64,000 bases of DNA from the NCBI RefSeq assembly GCF_010994275.1, contig NZ_WMCD01000002.1, positions 496,001 through 560,000 of the forward strand. Direction: 5' to 3'. Shown one piece after another: positions 1 through 8,857 of the stretch. Origin of the DNA: Cyclobacterium jeungdonense. GTDB lineage: Bacteria > Bacteroidota > Bacteroidia > Cytophagales > Cyclobacteriaceae. Under the pieces are notes generated by a model. It was not told where the DNA came from. It searched no databases and worked only from the letters and a program-made list of their open reading frames with translations. Position numbers and translations under genes: made by a program. Numbering within the stretch: the stretch's first letter is position 1; each line of letters starts with the position of its first letter.

Positions 1-2
1 GT

Positions 3-359
3 CTGGCAACGGAAAACTTCCACATTCATTACGTGCCACTAGCCTGGATAATCGCTGCTGTACTGAAAACTGCACAAGGCTCGGGCACGGTGGCCATGAT
101 TTCCAGCGCAGCCATTGTTTCCGCTCTCATTGGCAATGGCCCTGCTTTACCTTATCATCCGGTTTACCTGCTTATGGCTATGGGTTTTGGGTCCCTTTTC
201 GTATCTTGGATGAACGACAGTGCCTTTTGGGTAGTTGCCCGAATGAGCGGGCTGACAGAAAAAGAAGCCCTGAAAACCTGGACCTTTTTGCTTGCCATTA
301 TTTCGTTGACAGGTATGGTTCAGGTTTGGCTATTGTCCTGGATAATCCCATTGATCTAA
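3..359 (+). CDS. GntP-family gluconate/sugar-acid:H+ symporter, C-terminal end (5' partial)
   Basis: The reading frame is open from the window edge, so only about the last 118 residues of a roughly 430-450 aa permease are present; the in-frame GTG at 33 is internal. The visible part has a hydrophobic segment followed by AQGSGTVAM, a conserved feature of the GntP/gluconate symporter family, then two or three more membrane helices ending in LLSWIIPLI. GntP proteins import gluconate and related aldonates with protons across the inner membrane. The D-erythronate dehydrogenase-like gene starts 19 bases downstream on the same strand, so uptake of a C4 or C6 sugar acid is a reasonable inference; the actual substrate cannot be read from this fragment. 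Confidence 0.85.
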   Translation: MATENFHIHYVPLAWIIAAVLKTAQGSGTVAMISSAAIVSALIGNGPALPYHPVYLLMAMGFGSLFVSWMNDSAFWVVARMSGLTEKEALKTWTFLLAIISLTGMVQVWLLSWIIPLI

Positions 360-378
360 CTAATAAACCCATCAATCT

Positions 379-1344
379 ATGCACGTATTGATAATCGGTG
401 GAGGAGGCTTTATAGGCAGTCGCCTGGCCGTTGAATACCGCCAAAAACATCCCACTGCATCCACTACCGTGACCTTATTTGATCGTCACTTTCCGGAGGT
501 CTTGAAAAAGGATCCGGACTTCGAATGTGTAAATGGAGATTTTGGCGATCCTTCTCAAATAGATCCCTTACTGGAAAAGAAGCCGGGCCTGATCTTTCAC
601 CTCGCAGCGATTGTAAGTGGGGAAGCTGAAAAAAATTTCGATCTGGGCATGCAGGTCAATCTGAAGGGATCGCTGCACCTGCTGGAAAAATGCAGGGCGT
701 TAGGGCATCAGCCACGAATTGTGTTTGCCAGCTCCTGTGGTATTTTTGGCGGAGACGTGGATCAGGTCATTTCTGAGGATACTGCCCCCAAACCGAGGAG
801 CTCCTACGGTACTCAAAAAGCTATTGTGGATCTTTTGATGAATGATTACAGCCGTAGAGGCTTTGTGGATGCACGCTGCCTCCGACTACCCACTATCACG
901 GTGCGCCCCGGCAAACCCAATGCGGCCACCTCCTCTTTTTTAAGCAGTATCATCCGTGAGCCGCTCGATGGCAAAAAAGCCAGCTATCCCGTGGATCCTT
1001 CCTCGGAATTCTGGATACTATCTCCCAAACAAGTGGTGAGAAACTTTATCCATGCAGCGATTCTGGACGCGGCCCGTATCGGAGACGATCGTACCATTAA
1101 TTTGCCGGGCCTTACCGTCACCGTGCAGCACATGATCGATTGCCTTGAAAAAGTAGCAGGTCCGGAAACAGTCCAACTGATTACCCACGAACCAGATGCC
1201 TTTTTACAAAGCATCGTTCTGACCTGGCCCCCTCATTTTAACACCAGAAAAGCGGACAAACTAGGCTTTACTGCAGACAAGGATGTAACAGAAATCATTC
1301 GAAATTACATACAGGAAGAAAGCATAAAACTTTCCAATGCATGA
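379..1344 (+). CDS. denD: D-erythronate dehydrogenase-like NAD-dependent epimerase/dehydratase (DenD)
   Basis: 321-aa extended short-chain dehydrogenase. It has the N-terminal Rossmann motif GGGGFIG (residues 7-13), an HLAA segment near 74, a catalytic Ser around 118-119 and the YxxxK pair Y143/K147. The sequence around FIHAA and the LPGL.VTV block near residues 240-250 resemble DenD, which oxidises D-erythronate at C2 with NAD+ as the first step of C4 sugar-acid catabolism. Adjacency to a GntP-type permease fits a sugar-acid utilisation operon. The partner kinase and aldolase genes (otnK/otnC type) are not in the window and could lie upstream. Family membership is firm; the substrate is inferred from similarity and context. 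Confidence 0.75.
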   Translation: MHVLIIGGGGFIGSRLAVEYRQKHPTASTTVTLFDRHFPEVLKKDPDFECVNGDFGDPSQIDPLLEKKPGLIFHLAAIVSGEAEKNFDLGMQVNLKGSLHLLEKCRALGHQPRIVFASSCGIFGGDVDQVISEDTAPKPRSSYGTQKAIVDLLMNDYSRRGFVDARCLRLPTITVRPGKPNAATSSFLSSIIREPLDGKKASYPVDPSSEFWILSPKQVVRNFIHAAILDAARIGDDRTINLPGLTVTVQHMIDCLEKVAGPETVQLITHEPDAFLQSIVLTWPPHFNTRKADKLGFTADKDVTEIIRNYIQEESIKLSNA

Positions 1345-1431
1345 ACCCAAGCATGACTCAAGCGATACATGGAGGGATGATTATAAAACATGCGAGATTC
1401 CACCTGACTGTTGAAAAAAAATTAAAAACAC

Positions 1432-2184
1432 ATGAATCAAAACGTTAAAACCGCATTGATCACCGGTGCGGGTTCAGGAATTGGCCGAGCAGTGGCCCAG
1501 GCACTGGCCAAGGACGGTTGGCACCTAATCCTCACCGGCAGAAGGAAGGAACCTCTGGAAGAAACAGCCGACCTCTGCGAGGGCAATCCGCACTTGGTCT
1601 TCCCAGCAGACATTACCGATCCTGCGGGGGTACGGCAACTTTTCTTCACCCTGGAAGAAAAATTTGGACGGCTGGACCTTTTGTTTAATAATGCCGGGAT
1701 AAATGCACCGGCAGTTCCCCTGGAAGACCTCGCCTTTGCCGATTGGAAAAAGGTCATCGACACCAACCTGACCGGGGCCTTTCTTTGTACCCAAGAGGCG
1801 TTTCGGCTGATGAAAAAGCAAAATCCAAAAGGAGGACGAATTATTAATAATGGTTCCATCTCAGCACAGGTGCCCCGGCCCTTATCGGTGGCTTATACCG
1901 CAAGTAAACATGCGGTCACGGGCCTTACCCGCTCCACAAACCTGGATGGAAGAGCCTATAATATCGTTTGTGGCCAAATCGACATTGGAAATGCAAAAAG
2001 TGCTATGACCCAAAAAATGGAAGAAGGTATCCTTCAGGCCGACGGGACGCAAAAGGTGGAACCCACCATGGACGTGGCAGAGGTGGGCCGGGCTGTGGTC
2101 TACATGGCGGGGTTACCCCTGGATACCAATATTCCCTGGATCACCTTAATGGCCAACGGCATGCCATTTATGGGTCGGGGCTGA
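1432..2184 (+). CDS. SDR-family NAD(P)-dependent oxidoreductase
   Basis: 250-aa classical short-chain dehydrogenase/reductase. Cofactor motif TGAGSGIG is at residues 11-18, NNAG at about 86-89, and the catalytic Ser (142-144), Tyr155 and Lys159 are all present in the usual spacing. Length is typical of classical SDRs. It sits 87 bases after the denD-like gene on the same strand and may belong to the same sugar-acid operon, oxidising or reducing a carbohydrate-derived carbonyl. The C-terminal substrate-binding region gives no specific clue to the substrate. The ATG at 1432 follows an A-rich leader typical of Bacteroidota, where strong Shine-Dalgarno sequences are uncommon. Confidence 0.85.
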   Translation: MNQNVKTALITGAGSGIGRAVAQALAKDGWHLILTGRRKEPLEETADLCEGNPHLVFPADITDPAGVRQLFFTLEEKFGRLDLLFNNAGINAPAVPLEDLAFADWKKVIDTNLTGAFLCTQEAFRLMKKQNPKGGRIINNGSISAQVPRPLSVAYTASKHAVTGLTRSTNLDGRAYNIVCGQIDIGNAKSAMTQKMEEGILQADGTQKVEPTMDVAEVGRAVVYMAGLPLDTNIPWITLMANGMPFMGRG

Positions 2185-2245
2185 TGGCCCGATTTTCAAA
2201 ATCCCAGGTAAAACCACTAGTAAACTGCCTCTCAATTTCACGATT

Positions 2246-4243
2246 ATGGATATGCCCACAACCTTTTATCTAATGTTAAGCCCCATTCCAACAGGTAAAA
2301 TCTTTCTAATTTTCGGTTTGCTACTGATAGCAAGTTGTCAGGAACCCCAGCCAAAAGCCACAGAAATCACCTCCGAATTCAGCCGTGTCAATTATAACCG
2401 ACCGGATGCTACGGCTTACCTGGGCGTAGGCCTCTGGGCCTGGCCCTTGCCCATGGACTACGACGGGGATGGAGACATGGACCTATTAGTTTCCTGTCCG
2501 GACAAACCATTTAACGGACTTTACTTCTTCGAAAACACCAGTGGAGAGGCTTTTCCTGTATTTGCCCCTCCGGTACGGCTGGGCGATGCGATCCCAAAAG
2601 TTCAGATTTCCCATACCGGGCTGGGTGACCCGAAGGTAACCATTCCTGGTGCCTTGCTTCAAGATTTCCGGGCATCACTGGATTCCAAGCCAGAGGCCTT
2701 GTTTCCTATCGACGAACTTACCAAGGACCTGGGAAAGAGCCCCCGCTTTAATCAATGGAAAATGGCCGATTACGAGGGAGATGGGGATTTGGATATACTG
2801 GTAGGCATGGATGACTGGTCGGATTATGGCTGGGACAATGCCTTTGATAGCACGGGGAATTGGGTAAACGGGCCCCTCCATGGATACGTATACCTGCTGG
2901 AAAACATAGAAGGGGAATACCATAACCGCGGACGCCTTCAAGCCGGGGGAGAAGAAATTGATGTATACGGTGCTCCCTCTCCCAATCTGGCCGATTTTGA
3001 TGGGGACGGGGATCTGGACTTGATATGCGGAGAATTTTTAGACCGCATTACCTATTTCGAAAACGTGGGCACCCGAGAGCAACCGATATTCAGCAAGGGG
3101 GTGTTTTTGGAAAACCAGGATGCGGTGATCAAGATGGATTTGGAGATGATCATTCCGGTTGCCATCGATTGGGACCAGGACGGCCACGTTGACCTGATCG
3201 TTGGAGACGAGGACGGAAGGGTAGCCTGGGTAAGGAATACGGGTGAGCAATACAACGGAATTCCGGAGTTTACCGCTCCCAGGTATTTCCGGCAAGAGGC
3301 CGATCACTTAAAATTTGGCGCATTAGTAACCCCGGTAAGCGTGGATTGGGACAGGGATGGAGACGAAGACTTGATAGCCGGAAATTCCGCAGGCTACATT
3401 GCCTTTATCGAAAACCTTAGCGGAGGCCCTGACCCAAGTTGGGCCGAACCGGAGTTACTGGAAGTCAACGGAGAAGCCATCCGCATACAGGCAGGGGACA
3501 AGGGGTCCATTCAAGGCCCCGCAGAAGCTAAATGGGGATATACCACGCTTTCTGTGGCGGACTGGAATGGAGATGGACATCAAGACATTATTTTTAACTC
3601 TATTTGGGGAAAGGTAGAATGGATCCAGAATACAGGAGAAGAACTCAAAGCCCCCCAACCAGTAAAGGTAGACTGGGGAAATCAGACCCCTCCTTATCCG
3701 GCCTGGAACTGGTGGAAACCGGCAGCGGACGAGTTGGTCACCCAGTGGCGGACTACTCCCTTTGCGATTGACTGGAATGAAGATGGCATCATGGACCTGA
3801 TCATGCTGGACCAGGAAGGTTATCTGGCCTATTATCAGGGCGACACCAAAGCGGGTGAAACCATCCTTCAACCCGGACAAAGAATTTTTTATGGAGAAAA
3901 TGGAGCTACTTTTAATAATAAAAATGAAGTGCAGGATTCAGGAAATGGACTCCTTCGTCTTAATGCAAGTGAAGCTGGAAGCAGCGGTAGAAGGAAAATA
4001 AGTTTTGTAGACTGGGATAATGATGGGGATCTGGACCTGCTGGTAAACAGCCTGAACGTATCCTTGTTTGAAAATATCAGTCAAAGCCCGGACAAGGTGG
4101 TCTTCGAACATAAGGGACCGTTTACGGAACTCATGCTCGCCGGGCACACCACCAGTCCTACCTTTGTGGATTGGGATAAAGATGGCATTTGGGAACTGTT
4201 GGTAGGGGCCGAGGACGGGCATTTTTACTACCTTCCTAGGTAA
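2246..4243 (+). CDS. FG-GAP/VCBS-repeat lipoprotein
   Basis: Up to 665 aa; the ATG at 2273 is an equally good start. It begins with a lipoprotein signal peptide ending in the lipobox LIASC, so it is probably anchored in the outer membrane or displayed on the cell surface. At least nine acidic calcium-loop motifs of the type D-x-D/N-x-DG-x-x-D-L are spread along the protein (for example DYDGDGDMDLL, DFDGDGDLDLI and DWDNDGDLDLL), each followed by a strand ending in a YFEN or WxxNTG type turn, consistent with a beta-propeller. Such proteins bind polysaccharide or mediate adhesion, and some carry lyase activity; no catalytic domain is recognisable here. It follows the SDR gene by 61 bases and may be co-transcribed with the sugar-acid genes. 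Confidence 0.8.
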   Translation: MDMPTTFYLMLSPIPTGKIFLIFGLLLIASCQEPQPKATEITSEFSRVNYNRPDATAYLGVGLWAWPLPMDYDGDGDMDLLVSCPDKPFNGLYFFENTSGEAFPVFAPPVRLGDAIPKVQISHTGLGDPKVTIPGALLQDFRASLDSKPEALFPIDELTKDLGKSPRFNQWKMADYEGDGDLDILVGMDDWSDYGWDNAFDSTGNWVNGPLHGYVYLLENIEGEYHNRGRLQAGGEEIDVYGAPSPNLADFDGDGDLDLICGEFLDRITYFENVGTREQPIFSKGVFLENQDAVIKMDLEMIIPVAIDWDQDGHVDLIVGDEDGRVAWVRNTGEQYNGIPEFTAPRYFRQEADHLKFGALVTPVSVDWDRDGDEDLIAGNSAGYIAFIENLSGGPDPSWAEPELLEVNGEAIRIQAGDKGSIQGPAEAKWGYTTLSVADWNGDGHQDIIFNSIWGKVEWIQNTGEELKAPQPVKVDWGNQTPPYPAWNWWKPAADELVTQWRTTPFAIDWNEDGIMDLIMLDQEGYLAYYQGDTKAGETILQPGQRIFYGENGATFNNKNEVQDSGNGLLRLNASEAGSSGRRKISFVDWDNDGDLDLLVNSLNVSLFENISQSPDKVVFEHKGPFTELMLAGHTTSPTFVDWDKDGIWELLVGAEDGHFYYLPR

Positions 4244-4733
4244 TTCGAAAAGTCTTCCCAACTGCCTATTAAAGAAGGTAGAAACCTGTGTCCTATTTAT
4301 ATATTTTTTTGTCATCTGTTATACATTTAAAACGCCCGAAAAAATCTCCCAAGCCTCTTTAAAGGGGACATCAGTTCAGGTGAGCCGCTGAAAATGAAAA
4401 TTGGATAAATGCTTAGCTGGTTGCCCGGTCAGGCCATTACCCATTTTTTTCGGAAAGCATTAACTCGCACCTATGGTATTATTTTATTATCGAACTCAGT
4501 TTAGAAGTTAACCGATAATTCATTCTGGAAGCGACTTTGAATAGCCCGTAACCGGTGAATTTTGTGTGTTTTTCACCATTGCCAACTCTTTTCAACGCAG
4601 AAATTTTCGGATTCATCGCAGACTATTGCCGGTTCATCTCCTATCCTGAAAAGGGCTGATTAATCAAGGTATGTTTGTCACATAAATTATTTGTTACCTG
4701 TCTGTCCGACGACAGACCTAAACATCAAAAACC
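4244..4733. other. Intergenic region with hairpin just upstream of the next gene
   Basis: 490 bases with no convincing gene. A perfect 7-bp inverted repeat, GTCTGTC (4700-4706) and GACAGAC (4711-4717) with loop CGAC, lies 16 bases before the start codon at 4734. It could stabilise or regulate the leader of the secreted-protein mRNA. No promoter matching the Bacteroidetes consensus was found with confidence. Confidence 0.5.
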
Positions 4734-5324
4734 ATGAAAAATCTAATTAAAAGTACCGCAATAGCTTTCTTATTCGTCGTATCTCTTACGAGCATGACTC
4801 CTGTACCCACTACTAATCTGGTGATTTCGGATGAGGGAAAAAATCTCTTCATACAATTGAATTCCCAGTTACGTGGAACAACCGTCTCAATCACCGATAA
4901 CTCGGAAAACACCCTGTTTTTCGCCGATGTGTACAATGGAACCTACGCGAAAAAGTTTAACCTGCAGCAACTAGCCGATGGCACTTATTTCTTCACGGTA
5001 GACAATCCTGAAGCAAGCCTGGTTTACAAATTGAACCTTAAGGATGACAAGGTAGAAATTATCCAAAAGGAGCAAAAAGCCTCGCCTTCGGCCTTTAGAA
5101 TAGATGGAGATATGGTGTTCTTTACGCTGGAAAAAAAGGATCTGAAAAAGGTGGATATAAAAATCACCAATAGCAATAATGCAGAAGTATTTTCCAAATC
5201 TGAAACGGTTGATGGAAGCATAGACAAGGTGTTCAACTTTGAAAAGGCTGTCAAAGACAGCTATACGATTACGATTGAAGATGGAAAAACCACCTATTTC
5301 CAGCATGTGGAAGTAGCTTCCTAA
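4734..5324 (+). CDS. Small secreted beta-sandwich protein, function unknown
   Basis: 196 aa. Residues 1-25 form a cleavable signal peptide (positive MKNLIK start, hydrophobic AIAFLFVVSL core). The mature part reads as two similar Ig-like beta modules of about 80 residues: each has a strand with a polar turn, then a phrase of the type F.Y.I/TY.F.ADGTY or KDSYTITIEDG. This resembles the secretion-system C-terminal style folds common in secreted Bacteroidota proteins, although no canonical T9SS tail is visible. It is probably periplasmic or extracellular. It has its own leader hairpin and terminator, so it is monocistronic. No enzymatic motif is seen. Confidence 0.65.
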   Translation: MKNLIKSTAIAFLFVVSLTSMTPVPTTNLVISDEGKNLFIQLNSQLRGTTVSITDNSENTLFFADVYNGTYAKKFNLQQLADGTYFFTVDNPEASLVYKLNLKDDKVEIIQKEQKASPSAFRIDGDMVFFTLEKKDLKKVDIKITNSNNAEVFSKSETVDGSIDKVFNFEKAVKDSYTITIEDGKTTYFQHVEVAS

Positions 5325-5364
5325 TTCGCTATCCAATAGCAACCAAGTATCGCTTGATTTGATA

Positions 5365-5399
5365 AAAGAAACCGGTAAAACTATCGGTTTCTTTTTTTT
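5365..5399 (+). terminator. Rho-independent terminator after the secreted-protein gene
   Basis: Perfect 10-bp stem AAAGAAACCG (5365-5374) / CGGTTTCTTT (5385-5394) with a 10-base loop, continuing into a T run. Confidence 0.85.
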
Positions 5400-5477
5400 G
5401 TCCGCACCCCCCGTTGGCTGTGCACTTTGAAAGGGGTTTGAATACTATTGCTTATATTTAAAAAAATAACCTATTAA

Positions 5478-6518
5478 ATGAGACCGGCTTTTTCTTTTAT
5501 TCAAAAATACCAGTCGACCCTACTACATGTACTGACCTGGTCTATTTTTTTCCTGCTGCCCGTCATCTTGGATCAGGGCTACGGAGGCAGGAGGCCAAGA
5601 TCGGCCCAGGAGACTGATTTTCTTTATCTGAATACCCTTACCAATTTCTTCTGGGTCATCCTGTTTTATTTAAACACAAGGGTGCTGATCCCAAACCTCC
5701 TATACAAGCGAAAATTTGCAGGATTCCTGCTGATCCAACTGCTGTTGTTTGGCGTCATACTTTTCTTCCACCGGATTCTGTTCAGTATCCTTTTGGCGGA
5801 TCTATCCTTTTCTTTTTACCGGTCTGCGCTCTATAATGGGATTCCTTTTGTATTTATCCTGATGGCCGCGATTGCTTTTAAGTCCGTGTCTGACAAGATT
5901 AAATCCGATCTGGTGGCCAGCGAAAAACAACGGGAAAACCTAAAGACCGAACTGGCCTTTCTCCGTTCTCAAATCAATCCTCATTTCTTTTTAAATGTAA
6001 TAAATAACACGGTAGCATTGGCTCGTATGAAAAGCGAGGCCCTGGAGCCAACCTTGCTAAAGCTTTCCTCTTTGGTAAAGTACATGTTTTACGAAACGGA
6101 TGAGGAAAAAGTACTGCTTAAAAGTGAACTCGATTACCTGCGAGGCTATATTGACCTTCAAAAGCAACGAATCGGGGACCGGTTAAATCTGATTACGGAT
6201 TTAAACCCCACCGAGGACTGGCATGCCATTGAACCCATGCTGCTGATACCGTTTGTGGAGAATGCCTTTAAACATGGTACCGGGCTGATCCCCGAACCTG
6301 CCATTCACATATCCCTTAAAACAAGCGGTAACGACCTGCATTTTACCGTAAAAAACAAATACACGCTGGCAGAAGAGACACGGGATAGCGGATCCGGAAT
6401 CGACCTTGCCAATGTGAAAAGAAGGCTGGAATTGCTTTACGGTGACAAGCAACACCTCAGCATCCAAAAATCCGATGGCTGGTATACCGTTAACTTAAAA
6501 CTAACGCTAACGCCATGA
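5478..6518 (+). CDS. LytS-type sensor histidine kinase
   Basis: 346 aa. Four predicted membrane helices lie at about 15-31, 50-68, 80-100 and 118-135. A short coiled linker (138-160) leads into the His_kinase domain of the LytS/YehU type: the phospho-acceptor box RSQINPHFFLN with His169, an N box LLIPFVENAFKHG near residue 255, and a GSGIDL-type G box near 305. It would autophosphorylate in response to an unknown membrane or extracellular signal and pass phosphate to the LytTR regulator encoded immediately downstream. The two genes overlap by four bases (ATGA at 6515), so they form a translationally coupled operon. Confidence 0.92.
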   Translation: MRPAFSFIQKYQSTLLHVLTWSIFFLLPVILDQGYGGRRPRSAQETDFLYLNTLTNFFWVILFYLNTRVLIPNLLYKRKFAGFLLIQLLLFGVILFFHRILFSILLADLSFSFYRSALYNGIPFVFILMAAIAFKSVSDKIKSDLVASEKQRENLKTELAFLRSQINPHFFLNVINNTVALARMKSEALEPTLLKLSSLVKYMFYETDEEKVLLKSELDYLRGYIDLQKQRIGDRLNLITDLNPTEDWHAIEPMLLIPFVENAFKHGTGLIPEPAIHISLKTSGNDLHFTVKNKYTLAEETRDSGSGIDLANVKRRLELLYGDKQHLSIQKSDGWYTVNLKLTLTP

Positions 6519-7228
6519 TAAATTGCATTGCCATAGATGATGAACCCCTGGCCCTTGCATTACTTAAAGACAATATAAGTAAGGTGCCTTTTTTAAAGTT
6601 GGTGGCAGCCTGTAGCGATGCTTTTGAGGCTATGGAGTCCCTACGCAAAAACCCCGTAGATCTGATATTTACCGATATTCAAATGCCTGGCCTATCCGGA
6701 TTTCAATTCATTTCCAGCCTTCAGCAGAAGCCCATGGTGATTTTCATTACCGCCTATAACCAGTATGCCGTAGACAGTTTTGACCTGGATGTAGTGGACT
6801 ACCTGGTAAAGCCAGTATCCCTTGAGCGGTTTATCAAAGCATGTAACCGGGCCAGGGAACGTCATGAATGGAAGGCCGGAAAACCCGAAGCACCCGTCAA
6901 AAATGCTCCGGACTATTTTTTCGCCAATGTGGATTACAGTCAACTAAAAATAAGGTTTGACGATATCCTATGGATGAAAGGCTATGGAGACTATATAAAA
7001 TTTCATTTAAAAAACCAGGAGCAGCCGCTGTTGGTACGCATGAGTTTTAAGGAACTTGAATCGATTTTGCCTCCGAATAAATTTCTCCGTATCCATAAAT
7101 CCTATGCGGTAGCCCTGTCTGAAATTACCGCCATCCGCAAAAACAGCCTTTTTTTGGGGGATCAGGAGTTCTCTATCGGGGAGTCTTACCGGGAAGCCGT
7201 GGAAAAATGGATGCGTAGCGGGAGTTAA
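6515..7228 (+). CDS. LytTR-family response regulator
   Basis: 237 aa. The N-terminal receiver domain (residues 1-115) has the acidic pair D8-D9, phospho-acceptor Asp54 in FTDIQMPG, the switch Thr in FITAYNQYAVD and Lys in VDYLVKPV. A LytTR DNA-binding domain occupies about 135-232 (FLRIHKSYAV and the following strands). It is the partner of the overlapping LytS-type kinase gene and would bind direct-repeat promoter sites. Its target genes cannot be told from this window. A degenerate duplicate of its 3' end occurs at about 8700-8797. Confidence 0.92.
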   Translation: MINCIAIDDEPLALALLKDNISKVPFLKLVAACSDAFEAMESLRKNPVDLIFTDIQMPGLSGFQFISSLQQKPMVIFITAYNQYAVDSFDLDVVDYLVKPVSLERFIKACNRARERHEWKAGKPEAPVKNAPDYFFANVDYSQLKIRFDDILWMKGYGDYIKFHLKNQEQPLLVRMSFKELESILPPNKFLRIHKSYAVALSEITAIRKNSLFLGDQEFSIGESYREAVEKWMRSGS

Positions 7229-7341
7229 AGGGGTTTTGCCAGATTAGACGAAAGTGTTTGGTCAGCCTTTTATACCCATAGAGATGAATTTATCAGGATT
7301 ATATCGGTCAGAAAATCAAGAGGCAATGAAAAAGAACCCCG

Positions 7342-8511
7342 TTAAACGTTTTTTAGGTAAATATTAAATTCCGATCCTTCGCCCGGCTTGCTATTAAAGG
7401 TGATCCTTCCCCCCTCATTTTCAATGATCTTTTTGACAAAATATAACCCAATGCCGGTCCCTTCCACATCTTTGGCAAGTCGCGTGTAAGGAGTGAAAAT
7501 AAGCTTTTGTTTCTCTTCATCCATGCCCCTGCCATTATCTTTTACGGAGATATGGGTGAAACCTTCGGCTTTTTCAATTTTCAAATGAATAATGGGGGGC
7601 GTATTTGGAATTCGATATTTAATGGCATTGCTTAAAAGATTATACAAGATGCTCCGAAGGTTTTTTCTGGAAAATTTGATTTTCGGAACCTGGATATCCA
7701 GGTGAATAATGGCTTTGCTCTCATGAATAGCATCTCGGATAACCAATTTAACCTGATTGATAAGGCTTTCAATTTTAACCAGTTCCACTTCTTCCTTATA
7801 ATTATTTTCAATTTTGATTATTTCGGAGAGTTCGTTAATCACATTTCTCATAGAAGCAATCGATTCCAAAAGCAAGGAGCTGGTTAATTTATGATCATCC
7901 TGGGCTTCCTCGTTCCAATCAGAGGTAGGTCCTGCGTTTTTGATCAAATCGTTTACAAGCCCTTCAATATTGGAAAGGGGGCCTTTCAGATCATGAGAGA
8001 CGGAATAAATAAACGTTTCGTGGGTAGCGATAAGTCGTTCCAGGTCTTTTAATACCTTGATCCGATCCGTAATGTCCACGAAGGTAATGATAACCCCATT
8101 GGACTTTTTTGACTTTTCAACTAAATAAGGAATAATGTTCATCTGATACCAATTGAAGTCAGATGTTTGAATCTCCTTTTCGTAGATTTCTCCGGATTCA
8201 ATGACCATCGTCACATTTTCAACAATAGTAGAATAGCGGATGTTATCATTCAGGTCTTCCAGGGATTTACCGATATCCTCCGGAGAAAAATTAAACTGTT
8301 TCATGGCCGGAGGCGTGAATTTCCGCAACCTTAGGTTCGCATCCACAAAAAGTTGAGGAATGATGGTATTCCTGAAGTAATTCTCCAGCTCATCGTTTAA
8401 TTTAATCAGCTCATTAATTTTTTTGGTGGTCATGCTTGTCTTTTCGTTCGTAATTACTGGTAGGTGCTTGTAAAAAGTTGAGTGTTTCCTTAAAATCTCA
8501 ATTTGTTGCAC
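7342..8511 (-). CDS. Cytoplasmic PAS-domain sensor histidine kinase
   Basis: Up to 389 aa. An alternative ATG at 8433 (reading MTTKKIN) has a purine-rich stretch upstream and may be the real start. No membrane helices are seen. A PAS-like domain covers roughly residues 45-150 (FTPPAMKQFNF through the FVDITDR exit motif), then a short helix and an H box SHDLKGPLSNIEG near residue 175. The HATPase domain shows N box LLSNAIKYR, G1 DNGRGMD, F box TPYTRL and G2 GTGIGLYFVKK. It is thus a soluble sensor kinase of the kind common in Bacteroidota. No response regulator gene is adjacent, so its partner is unknown. It converges on the LytTR gene with about 110 bases between. Confidence 0.88.
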   Translation of the reverse strand: MQQIEILRKHSTFYKHLPVITNEKTSMTTKKINELIKLNDELENYFRNTIIPQLFVDANLRLRKFTPPAMKQFNFSPEDIGKSLEDLNDNIRYSTIVENVTMVIESGEIYEKEIQTSDFNWYQMNIIPYLVEKSKKSNGVIITFVDITDRIKVLKDLERLIATHETFIYSVSHDLKGPLSNIEGLVNDLIKNAGPTSDWNEEAQDDHKLTSSLLLESIASMRNVINELSEIIKIENNYKEEVELVKIESLINQVKLVIRDAIHESKAIIHLDIQVPKIKFSRKNLRSILYNLLSNAIKYRIPNTPPIIHLKIEKAEGFTHISVKDNGRGMDEEKQKLIFTPYTRLAKDVEGTGIGLYFVKKIIENEGGRITFNSKPGEGSEFNIYLKNV

Positions 8512-8857
8512 ATGAGAACAAATCGGCCCCTATCCGTTGGCCATTTTCATTGTTTTGGGCATGACGGTAGCGATTTTTGGTTTGTTATCCCTGAAAATGG
8601 CAATGTCTATGCCATAAAAAATTTTGTGGATGGAAATCTATTCTACAAAATATAATTTTGAACCATCAAAAACCACAATAAACCATAAGGTGAATAGTGC
8701 CACCGAATAAATTTATACCCATCCACAAATCCCACACGGTAGCTCTGTCTGAGGTTACTGCCATCCGCAAAAACAGCCTTTTTAGGGGATCAGGAGCATT
8801 CACGGACTGCACGCGGCTGCGAAGTACCTATTACAGGCGAAAGCAACGGATCAAGGA
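8512..8857. other. Intergenic region holding a gene remnant
   Basis: 346 bases between two minus-strand genes. The part near 8512-8600 should hold the promoter of the PAS kinase. The part at 8700-8797 is a decayed copy of the 3' end of the LytTR gene, listed separately. Nothing else was recognised. Confidence 0.5.
8700..8797 (+). pseudogene. Decayed duplicate of the 3' end of the LytTR regulator gene
   Basis: About 98 bases align with 7073-7171 inside the LytTR domain. Both contain CGAATAAATTT near the start, the run GCCATCCGCAAAAACAGCC, and GGGGATCAGGAG near the end, with scattered substitutions between them. The copy lacks the rest of the gene and has indels (a shorter T run), so it is non-coding. 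It indicates a past duplication of this locus or loss of a second LytTR gene between 7.3 and 8.7 kb. Confidence 0.8.
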
